A stretch of 54,933 nucleotides of DNA from Phycisphaerae bacterium (GTDB lineage Bacteria; Planctomycetota; Phycisphaerae; UBA1845; PWPN01): NCBI GenBank assembly GCA_012729395.1, contig JAAYDF010000194.1:1-54933 (forward strand). The letters are read 5' to 3'. Under the pieces are notes generated by a model. The model did no database searches. It was not told the origin of the DNA and saw nothing but the letters and a program-made list of their open reading frames with translations. The position numbers and the translations under genes were made by a program. Positions 45,168 to 54,300 of this stretch are shown here, piece after piece (position 1 is the first letter of the stretch; each line of letters starts with the position of its first letter).

Positions 45168-46292
45168 TCAGATCCGTGCCCGATCCCAGCGTGCTCGCCC
45201 CCATGTTTCTTCGTAGGGCAGGCCGATCTCCGCGAGGAACTCCTTGAGGAATTCATCGGGGATGTCGTTGTCACGGGCCACGCGAGCAAGCCCCTCCTCG
45301 CGCGTGAGCAGGCCGCGACGAATGACCCCGCTGATCAGCCCATCGTGTCGCGTGAAGCCCAAGAGCTTCTTGTACATCAGGTTCTTGAGAAGAGGTATTT
45401 TACAGTCGGATCGCCAGCCGGCCGCGGCGTGATGATAACGTTTCCAGCCCAACTCGCCCTGCAGGATGCGCTCGAGTTTCTCTTCGTCGTAGGGCAGATA
45501 ACGCATCACGTCGATGTTCTTCCATCGCATCCGCACCCTTTTGCGGATGAACTCGATCGGGGGCGGGAAAACATACATCCCCTCGATGAACATGCGCCAG
45601 GGTAACGACGGGGGCAGAAAGTAGCGTGGGTTTCGAAGCAGGTCCATGCCGATGCCGCAGGCCAGCTCCGCGACGGCCCGCATGCGGCTGCTGGAGGTCG
45701 TGTAGAACGATCTGGCAAACTCCTCTTCCTGTGGCTCGCCGTTTCCAGTGAGACAGATGGGGAGCTCTGAGTACTGGTGGCTGATTTTCTGAACGGTCTG
45801 GTAGAGTCCCAGTCGGCAGCCCAGGCACATGAAGGTCACCATGCCCGGCGAAGGGCGGCGCACCCACGCTTTGATCATCGGCTTAATGCTTCGCTCGGTC
45901 AGGTCGTGCTTGACTCGGAAATGATCGACCCCAAGAATCCTCGTGGCGTTCTCGATGTTCGCCCAGGTCTCGTCGGGTATGAAGCCCTGATCCACGGTGA
46001 AAGCGAGCGGCTTGAGCTTGAGGACTTTGACGGCATGGTAGAGCGAGTAGGTGCTGTCGCGTCCGCCGCTCAGCCCGAAGGCACAGTCGTACTTTCGGCC
46101 GCTGTTCCGGTAGGGTTCGACGTCCCTGGCGAGGGCCTCCTCGCCGCGCGGCTTGGGGCGTTGCCGGTCGTGAGCATGGCATTGGCTGCAGACTCCCTCG
46201 GCATCAAACGTGAGGCCTGGATGGTTTTCGGGAAGGATGCATCGTGTGCATCGTGTGAGTGCCGCTGGTGCCGGTGATCCCGCGCTACCCAT
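45168..46292 (-). CDS. N-acetyl sugar amidotransferase (WbpG-like)
   Basis: The 374-residue protein has a four-cysteine zinc-type motif (CTRCILPENHPGLTFDAEGVCSQC in parts) and the PP-loop FGLSGGRDSTYSLY. It has FMCLGCRLGLYQTVQ and the rest of the family. Such enzymes use a nitrogen donor to make amidino or amide sugars, for example in pseudaminic/legionaminic-like sugars that decorate flagellins or LPS. GGAGG is 9 bases before ATG 46292; an open frame to 46502 adds 70 unrelated residues. It is tail to tail with the flagellin, suggesting a role in flagellin glycosylation (inference). The other pathway genes are not in the window. Confidence 0.88.
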   Translation of the reverse strand: MGSAGSPAPAALTRCTRCILPENHPGLTFDAEGVCSQCHAHDRQRPKPRGEEALARDVEPYRNSGRKYDCAFGLSGGRDSTYSLYHAVKVLKLKPLAFTVDQGFIPDETWANIENATRILGVDHFRVKHDLTERSIKPMIKAWVRRPSPGMVTFMCLGCRLGLYQTVQKISHQYSELPICLTGNGEPQEEEFARSFYTTSSSRMRAVAELACGIGMDLLRNPRYFLPPSLPWRMFIEGMYVFPPPIEFIRKRVRMRWKNIDVMRYLPYDEEKLERILQGELGWKRYHHAAAGWRSDCKIPLLKNLMYKKLLGFTRHDGLISGVIRRGLLTREEGLARVARDNDIPDEFLKEFLAEIGLPYEETWGRARWDRARI

Positions 46293-46821
46293 GGATGTGA
46301 TCCTCCACAACAACCATCCTGGCGGTTGATGGGCATGTCCGGGGACACATATTCTTGGCCCCGGGGACTTCGACGCGTTGGTTCTACAGTACTCGCACGA
46401 AAGCGTTCGAAACGCCTGCGCCTTCGCGTAACATATATGCGGACGTGGTCCCATTCGGACCTGCCGGGTTACGCTCTCAGATCGTGTGCCCACATTATAC
46501 AACCATTCCCCCGTTGCGCCTAGTCCGTTTTCGAGGTAACCGTTGACGATGGATGCACCCGATCGCCCACTGGGGCTTGGTTATCGGTTGTGTTGTCCGC
46601 GGATGGCGAGTTACGCACTTATTGGACGACGTGTCCCGCGTGATTGTCACACCCCTCACAGGCCGCAAAACCGACCTGGTCGACAGACTTCGCCAGAACT
46701 CCTTATATACCCCATCCGTTTTGTTTCCCGCGGCTCCATATCTTAAGTAACTGCCGGAGATCAACCACCGGCTTTGCGCCACACGGGGATATCGGATCAG
46801 GAACACTTGCAGGGGAAGACT
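46293..46821. other. Divergent intergenic region upstream of the PKD protein
   Basis: No gene is supported. Open frames are short and unlike known proteins. A GCCGG-AGATCAACCA-CCGGC hairpin lies near 46754-46773 and AT-rich TATATA lies near 46705. An open frame of the minus strand (46495-47454) is not protein-like. Confidence 0.5.
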
Positions 46822-49488
46822 ATGTTGCAGATTGGGGCGTTCATGCGCGCGGTTGGCGGCTCGTCGGGCATTCGATGGGTGGTTTGTGTGATTCTGCTCA
46901 GTGGTTGCCTTGGGCAATCGTGTGCCCCGGTTTCTGTCAAAGATGACCAAGTGGCCGGTTATCACCCCGATCCGCCCCCGGTTGATGACCTCACGCCGAA
47001 TAGTGGTTCTGGGACGACATCGACGGGCGATTCGGGCCAGTTGTCGCCGGCGGTTCCTGAGGTGGTGATCCTGGCTTCTTCGCAAGAGGGGATCGCTCCT
47101 CTGAAGGTGGACTTCAACGCCGCGGGTCCGGAAGGTGGAAGCCGGCCGGCGGGGACGTATCGATGGGCTTTTGGAGACGGGTCTGCCTCCACGACTGGCG
47201 TGCCGGTGTCGCATACTTTTGCGGCGGCCGGCCAATATCGGGTGCAGTTGGTCGTGTCCGTCAAGGCAGGCGAGACGACCCTGGAAGGTCGTGATGAGAT
47301 CCTGGTCGTTGTCAACGAGCCGGTCAACCAGACCCCGACAGCCTTGGATACCAGCGCGGAGACGGATGAAGCCGCCGCGGTCACGCTGACCTTGACCGGG
47401 GCCGATCCGGAAGATGCTTCTCTGACCTTCCAGATCTCTTCGATGCCGGAACATGGCACACTCGGGGCGCTCAAATGGGCTTCGGCGACCGTGGCCCGGG
47501 TTATCTACACACCCGCGTCAGGGTTCAGTGGTGTTGACACATTCAGCTTCACGGTCAGCGATGGCGAGAACGAGTCTGTGCCGGCGACGGCGGTGGTGTA
47601 CGTCAATCCTTCCCCGCCGCCCGCGGCGGCCGCCATTGGTATCAGAGTCACCGCCCAGGAAGGCACGGTTCCGCTGCGGATCGCCTTTACCGCTACAGGT
47701 GTTGACGGGCAGTCGCGGCCGCGAGGCACCTATCACTGGGATTTTGGGGACGGTACCCCGGAACAGACGGGAGCCGTTGTCGCCCATACGTTCAGCGAAC
47801 CGGGCAGCTATGCGGTCAGCCTGTGTGCCTATGGTGGTACGGATGGGGCGGAGGTGCTCGCCTGTGCGGAGACGACGATCGTGGGGACTCAGGATAGCGG
47901 GGAGGTGGATCCGGGCGAGGAAGAGGAGCCCGCTCCGGAGGATATCGTTTTGCCGGAAGATCCCGATCCGGCCCCGGCCGTCGCTATCGGGATCGCCGCG
48001 ACCAAGAATGAAGGCACGGCTCCGCTGCGGATCGCCTTTACCGCCACGGGGGTTGACGGCGAGCCGCGGCCGCTGGGAACGTACGTATGGAACTTCGGGT
48101 ACGACACGCCGGAACAAACGGGGGCTGTCGTCGCTCACACCTTCCGCCAAGTGGGCAGTTACCTAGTGACCCTCAGCGTTGTGGATCGCGACGACGAGGC
48201 TTTGGTTCTCGCCCGGACCGAGATGGGTGTGACGGTTCAGGGGCCTGCCAATACGGCGCCGGTGGTGTCGAAGGTGGCGGCCCAGACCGCGAAGAATCAG
48301 GCCGTCACGCTGACGCTCAGCGGCCAGGACGCCGACGGCGACGCCCTCGTGTTCAGCATCGTGTCATCACCCGCTCATGGTTCGCTGGGAAGCGTCACCA
48401 AGACCACCGCCACTGCCGCGACGGTCGCTTACACACCCACCGACGATTTCACCGGCAGCGACACCTTCACCTATCGGGCCAGTGATGGGGTGAGTGAGTC
48501 GGCTGTGGGCACGGCGACGATTACCGTGATCGAGTCTGCGACCGTCGTTCAGGTGGGTTCGTTCGAGCAGCTTGTTCAGTGCGGGCGTGATACCGCGTTG
48601 CAGCGCGACGTTTCCTGGGAGATTGTTCTGACCGCCGACATTACCTGGCCCTATCGTTATGGCCCGCCCGGCATACGGTTCCACGGCAGTTCTGTCTCGA
48701 TCCGGGGCAACGGGCATACTTTGGACATGACCGCGCAGGACTTCCAGCTTGGCGTCACCGGCAAGGAGCACAGGACGGCGGGTATTGAGTTCTGGTCTCA
48801 GAAGGCCTACGCGGACGATCTTCGTATCGTGGGCTTTGACGGCGGTGGATCGGCAATCAAGTGCTACATCGACGGCAGTCTGGAACTGCGGCGGGTGTCG
48901 TTCGTCGACGTCGGCTCCACGGTGCATCCGTTTTTCGCGCCGGAGCCGGTGGCGACGGCAGATGATTGCTGGTTCAGTCAGCCGGTGGGTGGGAGCGCTC
49001 AGTTTGCCACGCTGATCGACTGCACATGGGAGAACTGCAGTACGAACAGCTTCTACTCGCATTGTGTTTACTTAACCGGGCAGGAAATGCTGATGCGGGG
49101 TTGCCGGACGATCCGATCAGGCCACCCGGTCAAGTTTCTCGCGGCGGGTGATTCCGCGAAGCGGGTAGTGACTTTAGTGGACAATGATTTCGAGGTCGTT
49201 CCGGTGCCGTTCCGCACCAGCGAGAAGAAGCTTCCGTCTCTTCTGCTGCCCTATCAGCCTACCGTTGTGCTGCGTAACGTGTTCCGGTGGCCCGCGGGCG
49301 ACTGGCATATCGCACCGGTTTCGGACCGTGCCCCGAACCAGATCGCCGCGTCGCGGTTCGAGGACAATGTGTACGTCGGGCCTTGCTCCGCGGAGACGTG
49401 GTGGAATGCTCCGGCGAGTGGTTCCTGGATAAGCCTGAGCAACTGGCAGACGGGGATTGAGCCGAGCGGCGAGTGGCGGCTTCCGTGA
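46822..49488 (+). CDS. Lipoprotein with three PKD domains, cadherin-like repeats and beta-helix
   Basis: The 888-residue protein has a signal peptide with a perfect lipobox (VILLSGC). PKD domains follow: WAFGDGSASTTGVPVSHTFA, WDFGDGTPEQTGAVVAHTFS, and WNFGYDTPEQTGAVVAHTFR where the usual FGDG is FGY. Between them are tandem cadherin-like (Ig/VCBS) repeats (PEHGTLGALKWASATVARVI, FSGVDTFSFTVSDG; a second set after PKD3). The last ~300 residues are a beta-helix with RGNGHTLDM, FEDNVYVGP and no catalytic motif I can assign. PKD2 and PKD3 are close DNA copies, suggesting recent duplication. ATG 46822 has AGGGGA upstream; 46843 is an alternative. Function: surface adhesin-like (inference). Confidence 0.83.
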   Translation: MLQIGAFMRAVGGSSGIRWVVCVILLSGCLGQSCAPVSVKDDQVAGYHPDPPPVDDLTPNSGSGTTSTGDSGQLSPAVPEVVILASSQEGIAPLKVDFNAAGPEGGSRPAGTYRWAFGDGSASTTGVPVSHTFAAAGQYRVQLVVSVKAGETTLEGRDEILVVVNEPVNQTPTALDTSAETDEAAAVTLTLTGADPEDASLTFQISSMPEHGTLGALKWASATVARVIYTPASGFSGVDTFSFTVSDGENESVPATAVVYVNPSPPPAAAAIGIRVTAQEGTVPLRIAFTATGVDGQSRPRGTYHWDFGDGTPEQTGAVVAHTFSEPGSYAVSLCAYGGTDGAEVLACAETTIVGTQDSGEVDPGEEEEPAPEDIVLPEDPDPAPAVAIGIAATKNEGTAPLRIAFTATGVDGEPRPLGTYVWNFGYDTPEQTGAVVAHTFRQVGSYLVTLSVVDRDDEALVLARTEMGVTVQGPANTAPVVSKVAAQTAKNQAVTLTLSGQDADGDALVFSIVSSPAHGSLGSVTKTTATAATVAYTPTDDFTGSDTFTYRASDGVSESAVGTATITVIESATVVQVGSFEQLVQCGRDTALQRDVSWEIVLTADITWPYRYGPPGIRFHGSSVSIRGNGHTLDMTAQDFQLGVTGKEHRTAGIEFWSQKAYADDLRIVGFDGGGSAIKCYIDGSLELRRVSFVDVGSTVHPFFAPEPVATADDCWFSQPVGGSAQFATLIDCTWENCSTNSFYSHCVYLTGQEMLMRGCRTIRSGHPVKFLAAGDSAKRVVTLVDNDFEVVPVPFRTSEKKLPSLLLPYQPTVVLRNVFRWPAGDWHIAPVSDRAPNQIAASRFEDNVYVGPCSAETWWNAPASGSWISLSNWQTGIEPSGEWRLP

Positions 49489-49678
49489 CGGTGGCCGGGT
49501 GCGGGGTTGGCCCCTCTTCGTGAGAAGGATGGTGTGGGCCCAACTACCGGTCTTGGTGAGTGTCGCTTTCTCTGTTCGCTTTCTCCGCGTGGCGGCCGCA
49601 AGCTGTGGCGGTTCTTCCCGCGAGGTGTGGACGACGCTGCTTGATAGCGACCGCCGCCGGGTGGAGATGAGGTTTCAA

Positions 49679-49730
49679 CGCCGGCCGCCAGTGCTTGTTC
49701 GTCGCGGCGAACAGGCTCTGGCGGCCGGCG
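49679..49730. repeat. Long near-perfect hairpin
   Basis: CGCCGGCCGCCAG at 49679-49691 pairs with CTGGCGGCCGGCG at 49718-49730, all 13 bases. The inner arms 49692-49701 and 49708-49717 pair at 8 of 10 bases plus one T-G wobble and one mismatch, around a 6-base loop (TCGCGG). An outer A-T pair extends it to about 24 bp. No T-run follows. It could be a REP-like element or a small-RNA structure. Confidence 0.85.
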
Positions 49731-49849
49731 TATTCTTTGCGAGTTTGCCGGCCACCAGAGGCGGCGGCCGTCACAGAACCTGGGTACATTTCGAGGCCGG
49801 TTCACACCCGTCGGGTCGTTCCTCCCGGATTCCGGAGTCTCCTTGGGGC

Positions 49850-49879
49850 TTGATTGGGTTGGCTATCGGGCTTTATAAC
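49850..49879 (+). promoter_or_regulatory. Candidate sigma70 promoter of the hydrolase gene
   Basis: TTGATT at 49850-49855 and TATAAC at 49874-49879 are 18 bases apart. The position lies after an open-frame ATG at 49854, supporting a later translation start for the hydrolase. Confidence 0.45.
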
Positions 49880-49952
49880 ATGGCCCAGGCTGAGCGAATC
49901 ACGGAAACGCGGCCCTGTTGAGGGAGGAGAAGGGGAGCCAGGAAGCCTTCCG

Positions 49953-51128
49953 GTGGCCTCTGTGTGGACCATGATCATCGCGGCGAACGAGCCGACCATG
50001 GCCTGGTTGCAGTATGTGACTCGCAACTGGGCCTTGTTCTCGTTTATCACCACGGTCGCGGTTCTGCTCGTGACCAGTTGGCTGGTGCTGCGCAAATATG
50101 TTCGGATCATGTTCAACATCATCCGCGATACGCCGCCGCCGCTCGCCATGGGGCCGTGTGATTTTGTGCGCATCAAGGGTGACCGGGTGACCTTTCGGGC
50201 GTTCGACAATCTCAACCTGTGCGGGATGTTCCTGACCGGCCAGCACGGCGGGCAGGCCAAGGGCATGGTCATTTTCGCCCACGAGTTTTCCAGCGACATG
50301 TACAGTTGTGCTCGCTACTGTCGCCCCCTGCTGGCGGCGGGGTTTGACGTGTTCAGTTTCGATTTTCGCGGGCACGGGGAATCGAGCGGCGAGCCGGGCT
50401 ACCATCCGCGGCAGTGGCCTACCGAGCGCGAAGTGAACGACATGCTCGGGGCCATCGCCTATGTCGAGGATTGGCTCGATGAGCGTGGGCGGCCGGTCGA
50501 GCTGGGTCTGTTCGGCATCTCCCGAGGGGCCGGGGCCGCCATTCTCGCCGCTCAATCGAACCCGGCGGTCAAGGCGATCATCACCGACGGGGCCTTCAGC
50601 TCGGATGCCACGCTGGAGTACCTGATGAAGCGGTGGGCCTACATTTTCGCGAAAGTCCGCTTCGTCTACGAGAATCACCCCCCGCAATTCTGGCGTTTTC
50701 TCCGCTGGCTACTGTTCCGCGAGTGCCGTCGGAAGCTGGGCTGCGAGTTTCCGTCGGTGCTCAAGGCCCTGAAACGCATGCGTGCGGGTTTGCCGATCCT
50801 GTTCATCCACGGCGAGCGGGACAGTTACATTCCGGTGGAGCAGTCCCAGTTGTTGTACGCTTCCGCGCCCGGCCCGAAATCGCTCTGGGTGGTGCCCAAG
50901 GCGAAGCACAACCAGTCGGTTGTGGTGTGCCCGGAGTACTACGGCGTTCGGACAGTCGGTTTTTTCGAGGAGCATCTGGTTGGTGTGCCGGCTGGTTCGT
51001 CGTCTGTGCCGGTCTCAGATGCTCCCCCTTCGGATGGGATCGCGCCGGGCGATTCCGCTGGGATGCGGGTCCGCCTGATACCCGATACGGGGTCTCGGGC
51101 TGCCCGGTCGGGTCGAGGATGTGGGTGA
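49953..51128 (+). CDS. Membrane-anchored alpha/beta hydrolase
   Basis: The 391-residue protein has one N-terminal transmembrane helix (LFSFITTVAVLLVTSWLVLR). An alpha/beta-hydrolase domain follows with the oxyanion-loop region VIFAHEFSSDMYS, FDFRGHGESSG and the nucleophile elbow GISRGAG near residue 189. The acid is in FIHGERDSYIPVEQ and the catalytic His in VPKAKHNQSV. The C-terminal ~45 residues are low-complexity. A GTG start at 49953 is preferred (AGGAAG 7 bases upstream and the promoter candidate at 49850-49879); ATG 49971 or 49998 are alternatives. Substrate is unknown; possibly an esterase or peptidase. Confidence 0.83.
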   Translation: MASVWTMIIAANEPTMAWLQYVTRNWALFSFITTVAVLLVTSWLVLRKYVRIMFNIIRDTPPPLAMGPCDFVRIKGDRVTFRAFDNLNLCGMFLTGQHGGQAKGMVIFAHEFSSDMYSCARYCRPLLAAGFDVFSFDFRGHGESSGEPGYHPRQWPTEREVNDMLGAIAYVEDWLDERGRPVELGLFGISRGAGAAILAAQSNPAVKAIITDGAFSSDATLEYLMKRWAYIFAKVRFVYENHPPQFWRFLRWLLFRECRRKLGCEFPSVLKALKRMRAGLPILFIHGERDSYIPVEQSQLLYASAPGPKSLWVVPKAKHNQSVVVCPEYYGVRTVGFFEEHLVGVPAGSSSVPVSDAPPSDGIAPGDSAGMRVRLIPDTGSRAARSGRGCG

Positions 51129-51308
51129 TGTGGCGGCCCTGGGCCGGACCCAAGCTGAAGTTGGCTAGACAGTTGCGATGCGGTAGGATACCGGCGGGGG
51201 TATTCCGCCGGCGCGCGTAGCCCGGCGGCGGGATTGGACTGGCCGGCTGGTGGCGTCGATCGCCCGGTTGTAACTATTTGCCTGGCAATAAGATAGGAAA
51301 TTAACCCC
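51129..51308. promoter_or_regulatory. Short spacer before the RTX gene with promoter and hairpin candidates
   Basis: TTGGCT at 51161-51166 and TAGGAT at 51184-51189 lie 17 bases apart. A hairpin CCGGCGG-GGGTATT-CCGCCGG at 51191-51211 follows directly, which could be a terminator of the hydrolase transcript or a leader structure. Matches are moderate only. Confidence 0.3.
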
Positions 51309-54300
51309 ATGCGAATGGCTTCGAGTGGAGCGGCGGCTGATCGCCGGGTGCGCGGTACCAATGGTTCGGCGTCGGCGTCTTGGCTGGGCGGTCGGCTGGC
51401 GACTGTGTTCGTCGCGGCCGTGTTCGCGACGCTCGGCACCCGTGTGGCTGAGGCCCAGATCGGCTGTGGCAATGTAGTGGTCACGACCGAAGCGGGGCAG
51501 CTCGTGGTGACCATCACGGGCACGGCCGGCAACGATCTGATTGTTCTTGGGGTCGCGGAAGTCACCGCCGGCGAGTTCACCGAAGAGGACCCGGGTCCCA
51601 TCGATCCGGCGGTGGATGGCGATTACTTGCTCATCAACGGTCTGCATTGTCCGCCTCCGCCGGGCAACCCCGCCGGTATCCCGCTGGCTCAAGTTGCTCG
51701 CATTGTCGTCAATGCCGGAGCAGGAGACGACACGGTCACGGCGGCGGCGCTGACCAATGACTGGGATTCCGATCCTCCCGTGGTCAGAGGGGTCAAAGTG
51801 GTGATCGACGGCGGTGCTGGTAAGGACACGCTGGTTGGCGGTCATGGTGACGACGAGATTCACGGCGGGGCCGGGGATGACTTGATCCGGGGCGGGCGAG
51901 GGAACGATGTGCTGGATGGTGGGGACGGCATCGACACGCTGGACTACAACATCGAGGAAGAAGGCGGTGAAGAAGGCGGTACCGGCGTTGATGTGAATCT
52001 CGCCACCGGCGTCGGCGTGGACGTTCCTTTCGTCGTGGCCGGCATTCGGGTGGTGACCACTGACACCATCACTCCGGATACGTTCGAGATTCTCGTAGGC
52101 TGCGGGCTGGATGATACGCTGGCCGGCAACGCCAACATCGGGACGGAGATCTACGGCGGCGACGGCAATGATACGATCACGGGCGGCGACGTGGATGACC
52201 TCCTCTTTGGGCAGGAGGGTGACGACAACTTGTTCGGCGGCGATGGGGATGACGAGCTGTACGGCGGTGATGGGGATGATTGGCTCGCGGGTGAGGGCGG
52301 CAGCGATCTGCTGAGTGGTGGGGATGGGGCGGATGGTTTGTCTGGCGGGGATGGAGATGACTTCATCTTCGGCGGTGACGGCGACGACAATCCGATTGAT
52401 GGCGGCGATGGGAATGACTACATCGACGGCGGCCCCGGTGACGATGGTGATGTGGAGACGGACAGTCCCGTCTCAGGCGGAGCGGGCGACGATATCGTGA
52501 TCGGCGGCGACGGCAACGATTACGTTCGAGGCGGTGCCGGCAATGACATTGTCTCAGGCGGGGCAGGTGATGATTTGGCTTTCGGCGACGGCGGGCAGGA
52601 CTACGTGGCCGGCGGGGCCGGCGCGGACGAGGTGAGCGGTGGCGCTGGCGACGACATCGTCGAAGGCGGCGATGGCGATGACTCTGTGAACGGTGGCGGG
52701 GATAACGACCTGGTTCGCGGTGGGCAAGGAAGCGACACCTTGTCCGGCGGCGGTGGATGGGATGTGCTGGATTACCATACGGACGGTGGTCTCGGCGGTG
52801 TCACGGTAGACCTCGGAGCGAACGCCGCGACGGATGGATGGGGCGGCGCGGATGCGCTCATCGACGATACCTTCAGCGCTATTCGTGGCAAGCCGGGCAC
52901 AGGCGACACGCTCATTGGCGATCCTGCCGAGAACCGTCCCACGACCATTCTGGGTGGCGGCGGCAACGATACTATCCGGGGCGGTGCGGGACCGGACGTT
53001 TTGTTTGGTGAGGGAGGGGATGATTCAATTGAAGGTGGTGCGGGCGTTGATAGCATCTTTGGTGGACTGGACAACGATCTGATCCAGGGTGGCGACGGCG
53101 CCGACATCATTTGTGGAGACGGGGAGCTGCCGCCGGTTTGGGCCACCGGCGCTGATCCGACATTGGGTGATCCGGTCGAGCCGATCGCTATGGAACCCCG
53201 GTTGCCCCCTCGCGTGCCCATCGACCCGGACCCGACGATCGACCCCCGTGCCGGCTATGTCGGGGACGACCGGATTCAGGGCGGCGACGGTAACGATATC
53301 ATCTATGGTGGGCTGGGTGATGATCGGATCAACGGCGACGACGGCAGCGATTTGATCTTTGGCGACTTCAACTACGATTTGTACGTTCCGTTGCTTGGCG
53401 CGCTGGTCTATATTGGCAGTTTGGATCTGGCGGACGGCTTCTACGACCAGGATACATCGCTCGGTGGGGCGGACACGATTCGCGGCGGTGCGGGCGGTGA
53501 TATCATTCACCCCGGTGGTGGTGCGGACATTGTCAGCGGCGGTGACGGGGCGGACCTTATTTATGGCAGTTTTGGCAACGACACGATCGTTGGCGGAGAG
53601 GTTTTCCTGGCCGACGATGATGTCTACGGCACCTCGGACCCGGCGGTGGATCGCAGCCCGGCCGACTGGGTGGACTACTCGCTTGTGCCGGTCGGCACGG
53701 TGATCCAGGACTTTGAAGTCACCTTGCCCGACGGCACCAACGTGCCGGTGACGACCAGGTTGTACGGCGGCGGAGTGCGGGTGATGCTCGGAAGCACGAG
53801 CTTGAGCCCCATGGGTTTCGCTTATCGAGACGGCGAGCTTGATGCCGCGCCGCCGCTGGGTATTCCGGGTCGAGATACGCTGTACGGTATCGAGAATATC
53901 AATGGCTCGCTCAACGATGACTTCCTGGTGGGTTCCGAAGACGAGGGAACCTTGCTGACCCGTTCCTCGAACCAAGGGTTTGACAATATCATTTGGGGCC
54001 AAGCGGGCGACGACGTGATTGTCGGTGGGCGCGGCGACGACGAACTCCGCGGCCACGCCGGCAACGACAGGATCTGGGGCGACACCGGCGATCAGCTCGA
54101 AGACGGCAACGACCTGATGATTGGTGGTGCCGGTGACGACATTCTGCACGGCGAGGGTGGCAACGACGTGATAGTCGGCGGCAGTGGTGCCGATCAGATG
54201 TCGGGCGGCCGGGGCGTGGATGCGCTGGACTACAGCGAGGCGTATGCCTTCTACGAGTTTGTCCCCGACCCTTACGTGCCTGTGAACGTAGACCTTTCCG

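Larger units (their letters stand above)
49489..49952. other. Non-coding region with a long hairpin, upstream of the hydrolase
   Basis: No gene is supported. The region holds the 24-bp hairpin (49679-49730) and a promoter candidate (49850-49879). It also has GCCGGCC copies near 49745-49765 that echo the hairpin arms. Confidence 0.6.

Noticed and set aside
46495-47454. Minus-strand 319-codon frame overlapping the PKD protein start
   Set aside because: Arginine-rich, no family match and covers the signal peptide of a certain gene.
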